Source of the DNA: Bacteroidales bacterium
Lineage (GTDB): Bacteria > Bacteroidota > Bacteroidia > Bacteroidales > JAGOPY01
DNA: 41,441 nucleotides
Direction: 5' to 3'
NCBI GenBank assembly: GCA_030638325.1
Contig: DAOWEV010000210.1
Span: forward strand, 1-41,441
Shown: positions 16,901-26,869 of the stretch, piece after piece
Layout of the letters: the number at the start of each line of letters is the position of its first letter
Numbering within the stretch: the stretch's first letter is position 1
Position numbers and translations under genes: made by a program
The notes under the pieces: model-generated
What the model was told of the DNA's origin: nothing
Database searches by the model: none
Seen by the model: only the letters and a program-made list of their open reading frames with translations

Positions 16901-19511
16901 TAAAGAAAAATACCAGGTTGGAGAAACTGCAACAATCACTTTTCCATCGAGTGATAATAGTCGTGCTCTCGTGAGCCTTGAAAACGGGACCGGAATTTTA
17001 GATACCTACTGGGTGGAAACAACAGATCCTGAGACAAAATTTTCATTGAAGATTACGGAAGATATGTGTCCGAATATTTACGTGAATCTTAGCTTGATCC
17101 AGCCTCATGCACAATCTGCTAATGACCTGCCGATTCGTTTATATGGCATAAAATCATTGCTGGTCGAGGATCTGAACACAAAATTGATTCCAGTTATTGA
17201 GATGCCTGATGAAATCCGTCCTGAAGAAATAGTATCAATTAAAGTTTATGAAGAGTATGGAAAAGCTATGGGATTCACTTTGGCAGTGGTTGATGAAGGT
17301 TTATTGGACCTTACCCGGTTTAAAACCCCGGATCCATGGGGCACTTTCTATGCGAAAGAAGCACTTGGTATAAAAACCTGGGATATCTATGATTATGTGA
17401 TAGGCGCTTATGGGGCGGAACTTGAAAAACTTTTTGCAATAGGCGGTGGAATGGAGGAAGAAGAAAAAGGTAAATCGAAGATTAACAGGTTTAAGCCTGT
17501 AGTGAAATTTTTTGGTCCGTTTGATCTGCCTCAGGGTGAAGAAAAGGAAATCACTTTCATTATGCCAAATTACGTAGGATCAGTGCGGACAATGTTAATT
17601 GCAGCCGGTGATGGTGCCTATGGATCTGCTGAAATTACTTCAGTTGTTAAAAAGCCGTTAATGGTATTGGCAAGTTTGCCGAGGGTTCTTGGGCCGGGCG
17701 AGGAAGTCACCCTTCCGGTTAATGTATTTGCAATGGATAAGGATGTTAAAAATGTTAATATCTCTGTCGAAACAAATAAAAACCTGACAATTCAGGGGCC
17801 TTCTTCAAAGAAAATGGAATTTACCGGTATCGGAACAGAATTGGTTGACTTTAAGCTGGAAGTTGAAGACATTTTGGGTATTGGCAAGGTCAAAATAATT
17901 GCAAAAAGTGGAAATGAAACGGCATCGCAGGAGATAGAGATCGAAATACGAAATCCAAACCCTCCCGTATCAAAATCAGTATTCAAAATACTTGAAGCAG
18001 GAGAAGAAAGCGAATTTCTTGTGGATCTTCCTGGAATTGTGGGGACTAATGAAGCAAGCCTGGAAATTTCATCACTCCCTCCAGTTGATTTTAGCAGGCG
18101 TTTGAAATACCTTTTACGTTACCCACATGGTTGTGCCGAGCAAATTATATCTGCTGCATTTCCACAGCTTTTCCTGGAGAATGTTATGGAACTGAGTAAT
18201 TCTGAAAAAGAAGCATCCGAAAAGAATGTTAAACTTGCCATTAACAAGATACATCGCATCCAGATGAGCAACGGTGGTTTACGGTACTGGCCTGGTTATA
18301 CACATGCAAATGATTGGGTGACATCCTACGGCGGCCATTTCATGCTGGAGGCTGAAAAGAAAGGTTTTACTTTACCTGCGGGTTTCAGGGAAAGCTGGAT
18401 TAAATACCAGAAAACTGCTGCAAATAACTGGAAACGAAAGGTGCAAGACTTCCGGGGTTATTATTACCAGCCCTACCTGAGTCAGGCCTATCGCCTTTAT
18501 ACACTCGCACTGGCCGGGCAAGCACAACTGGGAGCCATGAATCGACTTAAAGAGGAAACCGGGTTAACAGTTGCAGCAAAATGGAGGCTCGCAGGAGCTT
18601 ATGCACTGGCAGGCCAACCCGAAGCTGCTCTCGAATTAATCACCAGCCTTGGCTATGTGGTGGAAGAATATAAGCATATGTCAGCATCATTTGGTTCATC
18701 ATTAAGGGACAGGGCCATGATACTGGAAACCATGAGTTTGCTGGACCTTAATGAAGAAGCTATTCCACTGATGTTGCAGATCTCCGGGCAAATGGGTGAC
18801 CAACACTGGTATAGTACACAAACAACTGCCTTTTGTCTGGTTTCAATCGCAAGCTTTACAGGAAACCAAAAACAACAGGGGGAGCCATTGAAATTTGAAC
18901 TTGGCATTGGTGATGAAGATGGAAAAGAAATTATTAGTGTTAAACCTTATTATCAACTCTCGCTGGATGTTAATGAAAAACAGCAGGAAAAACTTTTTGT
19001 GAACAACACTTCTTCATCCAGCTTATATATAGTAATTAATTCTTCAGGAACCCCGCTTGTGGATGAACAACCGGCAATTGCTCAAAATCTTTCTTTAGAC
19101 CTTACGTTTTTTGATTTGTCAGGAAAGGAAATCGATATAACAAAGATTGAACAGGGAACCGATTTCATTGCTGAAGTTACAATAGTTAACCCTGGAATTA
19201 TGGGGCGTTTAAATGACATGGCATTAACCCAGATCTTTCCCTCCGGATGGGAAATAATCAACACACGACTGGGAGATTATGACCGGGACAATGCAGGCGA
19301 TTCCCCGGATTACCAGGATTTCAGGGATGACCGGGTGTATACTTATTTTGATATCTCTCCAGGCCATAAATTGAAATTCAGAGTATTGCTTAATGCCTCT
19401 TATCTTGGGAAATTTTATTTGCCGGCGGTTTCCTGTGAGGCTATGTACGATAATCATATACAAGCGAGGGAACCCGGGAAATGGGTAAAAGTTGTGAGGG
19501 CTGGAGAGTGA
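13938..19511 (+). CDS. bacterial alpha-2-macroglobulin family lipoprotein (YfhM-like), thioester motif present
   Basis: Lipobox LLFIISSC; GDRGVWRPGDTLFLNFIL (MG2-like); YPHGCAEQ thioester motif; WPGYTHANDWVTSYGGHFMLEAEKKGF. Confidence 0.93.
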   Translation: MLSLKRPLKIASVFLILLFIISSCEHQEKKQCTEQELSEYVLAYTSGVISSGSGIKVRLANIPENWYVGEMIPYGYFRFDPPVHGTAYLREFNVIEFVPENNFKSGKEYKLDFHLGKIFTNTPGYLKTIPFSFTIISQDFEIDAIGLSLSGDDNLYIYKGIIRTADIITDFELEKILNAWINNKKMDIQWEHNASGRSHTFKISGIPRLDNEQELIIKWDGKEIDVDKTGSETVKIPSKEVFNISSVQVVQEPEQYVVIRFSDPIDNEMNLDGLITMTSADKLKFTISGNTIKVYPGQTLNGAQKLEIFSGIKNSVGRRLPKNYEYILSFEDLKPAVKLLSNGVILPSSEGLVLNFEAVNLKAVDLTIFRIYENNIPQFLQVNRMGESNEMTRIGKPILKKQVKLATASNTNFSNWSVYSLELSEIINQEPGALYRVLISFKKEYSTYDCYESGENEKDELLLETTYDLDEEFSGWDAPYYYNSYYPQGYRWSQRDNPCHVSYYYRDRFKSTNLLVSDLGIIAKGATDHSMFFAVTDLKSTNTIGGVILEVYDYQNQLLETIKTGQDGFAELTFNKKPYLLVASHNRQKGYLRLDDGTSLSMSKFDVNGMRVQKGLKGFIYGDRGVWRPGDTLFLNFILYDEDNVLPEGHPVKMELYNPQGQLVKSKVGIDNAFGIYNFTMTTYSSAPTGNWRAKVRVGNIEFSRRIRVETIKPNRLKIKLDLGNDKILASTGFVKGSIQSNWLHGAPAKDLRASIEMTLNRSYTAFENYPDFTFTDPTKYFESTTSIIFDDTLNDSGFARFNSQLGNSSRAPGMLKAIFYTRIFEKGGDFSFDYYSLPYSPYNKYIGIKPPEGDDRNQLLTDSIHKIEIITVDYHGNPVQTKGLVVRVLKVNWNWWWNATDNDLASYYGDEYLNPVEETKVSTDQNGKASFKFSIPYPSWGRYLIHVSDPVGGHACGKSVFVDWPGYAGRDRAGHPEAASMLNFTSDKEKYQVGETATITFPSSDNSRALVSLENGTGILDTYWVETTDPETKFSLKITEDMCPNIYVNLSLIQPHAQSANDLPIRLYGIKSLLVEDLNTKLIPVIEMPDEIRPEEIVSIKVYEEYGKAMGFTLAVVDEGLLDLTRFKTPDPWGTFYAKEALGIKTWDIYDYVIGAYGAELEKLFAIGGGMEEEEKGKSKINRFKPVVKFFGPFDLPQGEEKEITFIMPNYVGSVRTMLIAAGDGAYGSAEITSVVKKPLMVLASLPRVLGPGEEVTLPVNVFAMDKDVKNVNISVETNKNLTIQGPSSKKMEFTGIGTELVDFKLEVEDILGIGKVKIIAKSGNETASQEIEIEIRNPNPPVSKSVFKILEAGEESEFLVDLPGIVGTNEASLEISSLPPVDFSRRLKYLLRYPHGCAEQIISAAFPQLFLENVMELSNSEKEASEKNVKLAINKIHRIQMSNGGLRYWPGYTHANDWVTSYGGHFMLEAEKKGFTLPAGFRESWIKYQKTAANNWKRKVQDFRGYYYQPYLSQAYRLYTLALAGQAQLGAMNRLKEETGLTVAAKWRLAGAYALAGQPEAALELITSLGYVVEEYKHMSASFGSSLRDRAMILETMSLLDLNEEAIPLMLQISGQMGDQHWYSTQTTAFCLVSIASFTGNQKQQGEPLKFELGIGDEDGKEIISVKPYYQLSLDVNEKQQEKLFVNNTSSSSLYIVINSSGTPLVDEQPAIAQNLSLDLTFFDLSGKEIDITKIEQGTDFIAEVTIVNPGIMGRLNDMALTQIFPSGWEIINTRLGDYDRDNAGDSPDYQDFRDDRVYTYFDISPGHKLKFRVLLNASYLGKFYLPAVSCEAMYDNHIQAREPGKWVKVVRAGE

Positions 19512-19512
19512 A

Positions 19513-19554
19513 AATTGTCGATTGTCAATTGTCAGTTGTCGATTGTCAATTTTT
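19513..19554. repeat. heptamer array AATTGTC/GATTGTC
   Basis: AATTGTC GATTGTC AATTGTC AGTTGTC GATTGTC AATTTTT. Confidence 0.85.
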
Positions 19555-19607
19555 AATGATCATTATTTATTAATACCGGATAGATAATAATGCTTAGATA
19601 GCGAAAT

Positions 19608-21971
19608 ATGAGAAGCTTAATACTTGGGATTAAGATGCTTGCGGGTAGTTTAATAATTACCGGAGGGGTGGTTTTTTGGTTTTGCCTGCCAATCAATTTA
19701 TTCAATGACCCATATTCGACGGTCCTCGAAGATAAATATGGAGGGCTACTCGGGGCCAGGATTGCTGATGATGGCCAATGGAGGTTCCCTGAGAATGATG
19801 ATGTTCCAGAGAAATTTGAAAAATCTATCCTTTTATTCGAAGATGAACACTTTTATCTTCACCCGGGAGTTAATCCATTCTCTTTGATCAGGGCAGCTTA
19901 CCAGAATATGAAAGAGGGCGAAATTGTAAGTGGTGGGAGTACCATCACAATGCAGGTGATCCGCATGTCGCGCAAGGGTAAAGCCCGGACACTGCAGCAA
20001 AAGCTGATCGAAATTTTTATGGCTTTGAGGTTGGAAATGAGGATGAGCAAAAAGGAGATTCTTGGCCTTTATGTTTCTCATGCGCCTTTCGGGGGAAATG
20101 TAGTTGGACTGGGAGCTGCTTCCTGGCGATATTTTAACAGGCCACCTCAGGCTCTGTCCTGGGCAGAAGCGGCAACATTAGCAGTTTTACCCAACGCCCC
20201 TGCATTGATTCATCCGGGGAGAAACCGCGATGCTTTAATTACTAAAAGGAATAAACTCTTAAAAAAGCTTTTTGAAAATGGTAATATTGATTCCCTTAGC
20301 TGTTACCTTGCAATGTTGGAAGTACTCCCACAAAAGCCTGTACCCCTGCCACAAAAAGCCCGTCATTTATTAAGCAGGGTCTTCCGGGATAAAAAAGGGG
20401 AAATTGTAAAAACTACGATTGATCCCTATCTACAGGACCAGATTGAAGAAATTGTCCTTAATCATAACAAATTCTGGTCGGATAATCACGTATATAATGC
20501 AGCCATCCTTGTTGCTGAAGTTGAAACAGGTGATATTGTGGCATATATTGGTAATATTCCAAAATACGGGCAAAGAGAACATGGAAACGAGGTAGATATT
20601 ATTCAGTCACGCAGGAGTTCCGGCAGTATCCTAAAGCCGATCCTTTTTGCTGCCAAAAACGATGCAGGTGAAATATTGCCCAATACCCTTGTGCCGGATA
20701 TCCCATTACAGATAGGAGGGTTCACACCCAAAAATTTCAGTCTTTCATACGAAGGCATGGTCCCTGCGCAACAAGCCCTGAGCAGGTCACTAAACATTCC
20801 TTCAGTATTTATGCTTAAGGATTTTGGATTACAGCGTTTTCATCATCTTTTGCGCGATATCGGTATGAGTACCATCATTTACCCGGCCGATCATTATGGT
20901 TTGTCTTTGATTTTGGGAGGGGCTGAAGTTACCTTGTGGGACCTGGTTGGGGTATATGCAAGTTTTTCAAGAACACTAAATCATTTTTATGATTACAGTG
21001 GAAGGTATGATCCCGGAGATTTCAGAAGTTTGAATTTCATTTTTAATAAGCGGAATTATACATCTAAAAACTTTGGGGATTTAGAAAAAACGTCTTTAAT
21101 AAGTGCCTCGGCCATATGGCAAACATATGAAGCCTTGTCGAGGGTCAATCGTCCTGTTGCTTTAAAAAGCTGGCAAAATTTTTCATCCATGGGAAAAGTT
21201 GCATGGAAAACGGGAACCAGCTTTGGTTTTCGTGATGCATGGGCGGTAGGCACGACTCCTGCTTACGTGGTTGGCGTATGGATGGGAAATGCTGATGGTG
21301 AGGGCAGGCCCGGGCTTACAGGCCTTAATGCTGCTGCCCCGGCACTTTTTGATGTATTTTCATTGCTGCCCGGTTCAGGCTGGTTTGATATACCTTACGA
21401 TGAAATGAGCCGGATAGCAGTGTGCAAACAAAGCGGGCACAGACCAGGCATGTATTGCACTGACACTGTTTTCCAATGGGTATGTAATACCGGATTGAAA
21501 ACTGAACCATGTCCATATCATATTCTGACCCATGTAGATCAAAATAAAGAATTTCGCGTGAATATTGATTGTGAAGATCAATCGAATATAATTGCTTCAT
21601 CATGGTTTGTATTACCTGCTGTCCCCGAATGGTATTATGCCAAAAAGCATGCATGCTATAAAAGCTTACCACCTGTACGAAGAGATTGCTATTCCGGTGA
21701 TGAGCCGGCAATGGGGTTTATTTTTCCCGCACCCTCATCTAAAATTTTTGTCCCTACCGACCTGGGTGGAAAAGAAGGTAAAACTGTTTTCAAGCTTGCG
21801 CATAGAATCCCCGAAACCGTGGTATACTGGCACCTTGATGATACATATATCGGCCATACTTCAGGCCAGCATCAAATGGGATTAAATCCCTTACCTGGTA
21901 ACCATGTTATTACGGCCGTTGATGAATCGGGTAATTCAATTTCCAGGGAATTTGAAATTGTTAATGATTAA
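19608..21971 (+). CDS. pbpC: penicillin-binding protein 1C
   Basis: Glycosyltransferase EDEHFYLHPGVNP, GGSTITMQVIRM; transpeptidase SSGSILKPILF, KTGTSFGFRDAWAVG; C-terminal BiPBP_C-like domain. Confidence 0.94.
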   Translation: MRSLILGIKMLAGSLIITGGVVFWFCLPINLFNDPYSTVLEDKYGGLLGARIADDGQWRFPENDDVPEKFEKSILLFEDEHFYLHPGVNPFSLIRAAYQNMKEGEIVSGGSTITMQVIRMSRKGKARTLQQKLIEIFMALRLEMRMSKKEILGLYVSHAPFGGNVVGLGAASWRYFNRPPQALSWAEAATLAVLPNAPALIHPGRNRDALITKRNKLLKKLFENGNIDSLSCYLAMLEVLPQKPVPLPQKARHLLSRVFRDKKGEIVKTTIDPYLQDQIEEIVLNHNKFWSDNHVYNAAILVAEVETGDIVAYIGNIPKYGQREHGNEVDIIQSRRSSGSILKPILFAAKNDAGEILPNTLVPDIPLQIGGFTPKNFSLSYEGMVPAQQALSRSLNIPSVFMLKDFGLQRFHHLLRDIGMSTIIYPADHYGLSLILGGAEVTLWDLVGVYASFSRTLNHFYDYSGRYDPGDFRSLNFIFNKRNYTSKNFGDLEKTSLISASAIWQTYEALSRVNRPVALKSWQNFSSMGKVAWKTGTSFGFRDAWAVGTTPAYVVGVWMGNADGEGRPGLTGLNAAAPALFDVFSLLPGSGWFDIPYDEMSRIAVCKQSGHRPGMYCTDTVFQWVCNTGLKTEPCPYHILTHVDQNKEFRVNIDCEDQSNIIASSWFVLPAVPEWYYAKKHACYKSLPPVRRDCYSGDEPAMGFIFPAPSSKIFVPTDLGGKEGKTVFKLAHRIPETVVYWHLDDTYIGHTSGQHQMGLNPLPGNHVITAVDESGNSISREFEIVND

Positions 21972-22012
21972 TGATGTATTATTTCTATTTTCGGTTCAAC
22001 CGCAAATTTAAT

Positions 22013-22186
<174 letters not shown>

Positions 22187-22216
22187 AAATAATGGCAATG
22201 CCCCAATTTCTATTTT

Positions 22217-23242
22217 CTAATTTCTAACAACCCGGTCAAGCCTGTTAAGTCCCTCAATAGCACGATCATAGGCTGGGTCAAGTTGCAGGCATTTCTTATA
22301 ATCCTTCCTGGATTCAGTATAATTATTAGACAGCTCGTAACTGTACCCACGGTTAAACCAGGCGTCAACATATTTTGTGTTACGGTCGATGGCATCTGAG
22401 AAATACCTTATTGCCAGTTGGAAATCTCTCAGGTAAACGAGGTTGATGTATCCCAGGTTATAATAAGCCTCTGTATAATCGGGGTCAATGGTCAGCAGGT
22501 TCTCATAGTTCCGTATGGCATTATCAAACTCTTCATTTTGCTGGTAAAACATCCCCAGCATATAATAGCCCTCAGGGTCATTGGGCTGACTATTGATAGC
22601 ATTTTCAAAATATCCGATAGCCAGCCGGTCATTTTTTAATGAATAAAGATAACCCAACTGCATAAAGACTTCGTAATAGGTTTGGTCCTGCCCGGTGGCG
22701 ATCATAAAATTACGTACGGCAGAGGCAGTATCTCCTGTCTCCATCAGCGCATAACCCCTGATAAAATATGCAACAGGATTGATGTCATCCAGAGCCAGGG
22801 CTTTTTTTACATATTGAAATGTTTTGTCGTAATCCCTCAACACAAGATATATCTCTGCCTGTTTCAGCAGTCCTTCATTGTTTTCAGGATCCAGTTCTTC
22901 GACTTTCTGCAAGGCTTCCAGGCTGTTAGCAATTTTGTCCATGGCCAGATAGATATCCGAAAGGGTAATAAAATAAACCGCATTCCGGTTATCCAGTTGA
23001 ATTGCCTGATTGATATCGCCAAGAGCGCCATTTAACTCCTGGTCGACAAGAAGAAGCCGGGCCCGTTCATTGTATAGCTTTGCATTTCCGGGATCTTCTT
23101 TCAGTTTTTTGCCAATCTGCTCTATGCGTGTCACCTGACTTGCACCTGAATCATGGCTGTCACCACGATCAGGCGAAGGCACACAAGCCTGCAACAGGCT
23201 AAATAAAATAAACCAAAATAATATGCAGCGCATTTGCTTCAT
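22217..23242 (-). CDS. tetratricopeptide repeat lipoprotein
   Basis: Lipobox LFSLLQAC; multiple TPRs (AYYNLGYINLVYLRDFQLAIRYFSDAIDRNTKYVDAWFNRGYSYE). Confidence 0.9.
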   Translation of the reverse strand: MKQMRCILFWFILFSLLQACVPSPDRGDSHDSGASQVTRIEQIGKKLKEDPGNAKLYNERARLLLVDQELNGALGDINQAIQLDNRNAVYFITLSDIYLAMDKIANSLEALQKVEELDPENNEGLLKQAEIYLVLRDYDKTFQYVKKALALDDINPVAYFIRGYALMETGDTASAVRNFMIATGQDQTYYEVFMQLGYLYSLKNDRLAIGYFENAINSQPNDPEGYYMLGMFYQQNEEFDNAIRNYENLLTIDPDYTEAYYNLGYINLVYLRDFQLAIRYFSDAIDRNTKYVDAWFNRGYSYELSNNYTESRKDYKKCLQLDPAYDRAIEGLNRLDRVVRN

Positions 23243-23381
23243 TATGCAGTCAGATTAAAACTAAGGTATTCGGAAATTTCGGACATCAGCAACCAATAAC
23301 ATTCGACTTGCAACCCATAACCAGGCTCTTAAAAAGCCAAACATACCATCCACCTGGACGGATCAAATTGGATGTTTTCGA

Positions 23382-23474
23382 AATTCAATTCCCGCATAGC
23401 GGTTTCAATTCCTAATTCGTAATTCCTAATTCGTAATTCCTAATTCTTAATTCCTAATTCCTAATTGATTTAGT
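23382..23474. repeat. dispersed repeat with internal AATTCCT/AATTCGT heptamer array
   Basis: Minus strand: ACTAAATCAATTA[...]GAATTAGGAATTGAAACCGCTATGCGGGAATTGAA; shares ends with 30726-30774. Confidence 0.82.
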
Positions 23475-23512
23475 ATCTGTTTAATAGATAAACTTTAACT
23501 AGAAACCACTGT

Positions 23513-24532
23513 TCACTTGCTTTCCCTAAGTTTCTCCCGGATCTTGGTTTCCAACTCCTCAGCAAGCTCGGGATTATCGTTCAGGAGGCTTTTAACGGCT
23601 TCCCGGCCCTGTCCGAGTTTCGTTTCACCGTAACTGAACCACGATCCGCTCTTTTTAATAATTTCAAAGTCAACCCCCAGGTCGATGATTTCTCCGGCTC
23701 TGGAAATACCGGTACCGAAAATAATATCAAATTCCGCTTTGGTAAACGGAGGTGATACTTTATTCTTGACCACTTTGACACGGGTCCTGTTTCCAATATA
23801 CTTCTCCCCTTCCTTGATACTGGTGATCCTGCGAATATCCAGCCTGACAGAAGAATAGAATTTCAATGCATGGCCCCCTGTCGTAGTTTCCGGGTTTCCA
23901 AACATCACCCCGATCTTTTCCCTGAGTTGGTTGATAAAGATGCAACAAGTGCCCGTTTTGGCAATGTTTGCAGTTAATTTCCTCAATGCCTGTGACATCA
24001 GTCTGGCATGCAGGCCCATCTTGGACTCTCCCATTTCGCCTTCGATCTCACTCCTCGGTGTGAGGGCTGCAACAGAGTCAATCACGACAATATCAATGGC
24101 TCCGGAACGGATCAGGTTATCCACGATCTCTAAAGCCTGTTCTCCGTTATCAGGCTGTGAAACCAGCAGGTTATCAATATCCAGGCCCAGTTTTTCGGCA
24201 TAAAAGCGATCGAATGCATGCTCTGCATCAATAAAGGCGGCTATTCCACCTTTTTTCTGGGCTTCGGCAATAACATGCAGGGCCAGGGTTGTTTTTCCGC
24301 TCGACTCGGGACCGAAGATCTCACTGACACGGCCACGGGGAAGCCCTCCGATACCCAAAGCCGCATCCAGCGCTATAGACCCGGTTGAAATAGCCGGTAT
24401 ATCTTCCACAGCCACGTCACCAAGTTTCATGATGGTTCCTTTGCCATAATGCTTTTCAATATTCCCCAATGTCAGTTCCAATGCTTTCAGTTTCTCTTTG
24501 TTGATCTGTTCGTTGCCTTTTTCCTTGCTCAT
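23513..24532 (-). CDS. recA: recombinase RecA
   Basis: [68 protein letters not shown]. Confidence 0.98.
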   Translation of the reverse strand: MSKEKGNEQINKEKLKALELTLGNIEKHYGKGTIMKLGDVAVEDIPAISTGSIALDAALGIGGLPRGRVSEIFGPESSGKTTLALHVIAEAQKKGGIAAFIDAEHAFDRFYAEKLGLDIDNLLVSQPDNGEQALEIVDNLIRSGAIDIVVIDSVAALTPRSEIEGEMGESKMGLHARLMSQALRKLTANIAKTGTCCIFINQLREKIGVMFGNPETTTGGHALKFYSSVRLDIRRITSIKEGEKYIGNRTRVKVVKNKVSPPFTKAEFDIIFGTGISRAGEIIDLGVDFEIIKKSGSWFSYGETKLGQGREAVKSLLNDNPELAEELETKIREKLRESK

Positions 24533-24664
24533 TGTAAAAGTTTTATAAAATTTCAGATTCCCAATTCATTCAATATTTGTGCTGTATGGTCTTTCGTTTT
24601 CACTTTCGTGATGATCTTTTGTATGATCCCATTTTCATCATTTTTCCCGTTTATAAGGGATGAA

Positions 24665-24693
24665 CAAAGATATTTATTTTTAAGCTCCATCAA
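24665..24693 (-). promoter_or_regulatory. promoter TTG-N18-TATCTTTG for recA
   Basis: Minus strand: TTG (24691-24693), TATCTTTG (24665-24672). Confidence 0.55.
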
Positions 24694-24713
24694 TTTGAAA
24701 GATATTAACATTC

Positions 24714-24818
24714 AGCTCTCAACCCACTTCTCACCTCTTCGGACTTCCGACTTCGGACTTCCGACTTCGGACTTCCGACTTCTCTCAACTCTCATCTCTC
24801 AACTCTCATCTCTCATTT
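24714..24818. repeat. heptamer array overlapping the nth 3' end
   Basis: AGCTCTC AACCCAC TTCTCAC CTCTTCG GACTTCC GACTTCG GACTTCC GACTTCG GACTTCC GACTTCT CTCAACT CTCATCT CTCAACT CTCATCT CTCATTT. Confidence 0.85.
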
Positions 24819-25443
24819 CATAGTATTCGCAAAATCCCGTCAGTCCGCACTCATCGCATTTGGGCTTGCGTGCCAGGCAGATGTATCTGCCATGCAAGAT
24901 AAGCCAGTGATGCGCCAGCGGTATTTTTTCCTCCGGGATGAATTTAATGAGTTGCCTCTCCGCCTGCAACGGTGTCCTGGCATTTGTAGTCAGGCCTATT
25001 CTGGCCGCTACCCTGAACACATGCGTATCCACAGCCATAGCGGGCAGGTTATAAACAACCGAAGCAATTACATTGGCAGTCTTGCGGCCTACTCCCGGCA
25101 ATTCCTGCAAGGTTTTTACATCTGCCGGAACCACACCCCTAAATTTTTCTGTCAGCATTTTCGCCATTCCGGTCAGGTGTTTTGTTTTATTGTTCGGATA
25201 AGAACAGCTTTTAACCAGTTCAAATACTTCCTCAAGGGAAGCTTTAGCAAGCTTTTCGGCAGTTGGAAACCTCAAAAAGAAACCTGGTGTTATAATGTTC
25301 ACCCGTTTATCAGTACACTGGGCCGATAAAATAACAGCCACCAGGAGTTGATATGGATCTGCATATTCCAGCTCAGTCTCTGCCTCAGGCTGATGCGTTG
25401 AGAAATATACTATGAAACGATTGTATCTTTCCTTTTTTGTCAA
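24799..25443 (-). CDS. nth: endonuclease III
   Basis: LILSAQCTDKRVN, LPGVGRKTANVIASVVYNLPAMAVDTHVFRVAARIGL, C-terminal CxxxxxxCxxCxxxxxC cluster. Confidence 0.96.
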   Translation of the reverse strand: MTKKERYNRFIVYFSTHQPEAETELEYADPYQLLVAVILSAQCTDKRVNIITPGFFLRFPTAEKLAKASLEEVFELVKSCSYPNNKTKHLTGMAKMLTEKFRGVVPADVKTLQELPGVGRKTANVIASVVYNLPAMAVDTHVFRVAARIGLTTNARTPLQAERQLIKFIPEEKIPLAHHWLILHGRYICLARKPKCDECGLTGFCEYYEMRDES

Positions 25444-25611
25444 TTTTTTTTGTTATTGTGTTGTATTGTTTCTATAATCATGTCATCCCTTCGGGATTTG
25501 TTTTTCGTTCTTTTTGTTTTTTTTAGGCTATAGTCTAAAAATGATATGATATAACATATAAAAAAAATACTTTTTATACAGAGGTTAACTTCCAACTTTC
25601 AACTTTCAACT

Positions 25612-25628
25612 CCTCATTAATAATGAGG
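25612..25628. repeat. palindrome cctcatta-a-taatgagg
   Basis: Perfect 8-bp arms. Confidence 0.7.
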
Positions 25629-25674
25629 GTATATCTATTAATCGGCGAAACCCAAAAATATACCCGAAAATAAT

Positions 25675-25720
25675 AAAAAAAATCCCCGGCTAACTTGCCT
25701 GATGACAAATTTACCGGGGA
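25675..25720 (-). terminator. intrinsic terminator on the minus strand
   Basis: Minus strand: TCCCCGG...CCGGGGA stem followed by eight T. Confidence 0.7.
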
Positions 25721-25759
25721 CCAATTGATTGATAAATATGGTTCAGCCACATATTTAAC

Positions 25760-25836
25760 GGAAGTCGGAAGTCCGAAGTCAGAAGTCGGAAAGGGTTTAA
25801 CAACTTCTGTCTTCCGTCTCCGGACTTCCGACTACA
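25760..25836. repeat. heptamer array inverting in register
   Basis: GGAAGTC GGAAGTC CGAAGTC AGAAGTC GGAAAGG GTTTAAC AACTTCT GTCTTCC GTCTCCG GACTTCC GACTACA. Confidence 0.85.
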
Positions 25837-25855
25837 ATAATGGCAATGCCATAAG

Positions 25856-26041
25856 TTAATTCAGGATCATATTAACCTGACCGGTAAGGCTGGTTTTCAG
25901 TACTGTTAGAGCACTGGAGTATCCCAGCAGGTTTCTGATCACTTTTTTGCTCGGGCGGACATTCACAACCCTATCTGTGAAATACCTGTCGAGTTCGTTT
26001 GTGTACCGGTTTAAATCATTGAGGGTAAAGCTTCTCTCCAT
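25856..26041 (-). CDS. 61-aa protein of unknown function downstream of the ECF sigma gene
   Basis: Complete ORF, same strand as the sigma gene, followed by a terminator at 25675-25720. Confidence 0.5.
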   Translation of the reverse strand: MERSFTLNDLNRYTNELDRYFTDRVVNVRPSKKVIRNLLGYSSALTVLKTSLTGQVNMILN

Positions 26042-26143
26042 ACAAAATTGTTTATTAATAATTAATTTACAATCTTGGAACGGAGAAAACCAATGGTTTA
26101 TTATAGATGTGGAAAACTTTTATCGTAACGCAAGCGATGCGAC

Positions 26144-26731
26144 TTAGACAGTCAGAACAACCTCTTTCTCCTTAATAAGCTTACGGATGTTGATCAGGGC
26201 ATAACGCATACGTCCGAGGGCAGTGTTGATACTTACGCCAGTCTGTTCGGCAATGTCTTTGAAACTCATGTCATAGTAATGCCGCATATACAGCACTTCT
26301 TTCTGTTCTGCCGGAAGGTGTTCGATCAGGACCCGAACATCCTGATGTATTTGATCCGTAACGATCCTCTCTTCAATGGATGGGTCGGTAAATTTGATCG
26401 TCTCGAAAATATCAAAATCCTCATGACTGTTATCAAACAGCGGTAATCTCCTGGACTTCCTGAAATGGTCGATTATCAGGTTATGGGCGATACGCATCAC
26501 CCATTGGATGAACTTGCCTTCTTCCTTATAGGATCCGGCACGGATGGTGTTGATAACCTTGATGAAAGTATCCTGGAATATATCGTCAGCCAATTGCTTA
26601 TCCCGTACGATCATAAGAATATAGGCGAATACTTTGTCCTGGTGCCGGTGGATCAATCGCTCCAGGCTGGTTTGACTACCGTCTAAATATTCGCAAATCA
26701 GCTGCTTATCGCTAATTTTGATAGCATTCAT
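26144..26731 (-). CDS. RNA polymerase ECF sigma-70 family factor
   Basis: DDIFQDTFIKVINTI, EGKFIQWVMRIAHNLIIDHFRKSRR, LPAEQKEVLYMRHYYDMSFKDIAEQTGVSINTALGRMRYAL. Confidence 0.95.
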   Translation of the reverse strand: MNAIKISDKQLICEYLDGSQTSLERLIHRHQDKVFAYILMIVRDKQLADDIFQDTFIKVINTIRAGSYKEEGKFIQWVMRIAHNLIIDHFRKSRRLPLFDNSHEDFDIFETIKFTDPSIEERIVTDQIHQDVRVLIEHLPAEQKEVLYMRHYYDMSFKDIAEQTGVSINTALGRMRYALINIRKLIKEKEVVLTV

Positions 26732-26869
26732 AATGCCTCCCTTTTTAATATTTTATGTTATAAAAAAGGTAAATATTTATTCGATAGCCGTCCTCCTGTT
26801 TTTTAGGTAAGTTGTAAATATTCTTTATAAAACCTGAAAAAAAAATTAAAAATTTCCTTTTCCTGATTG

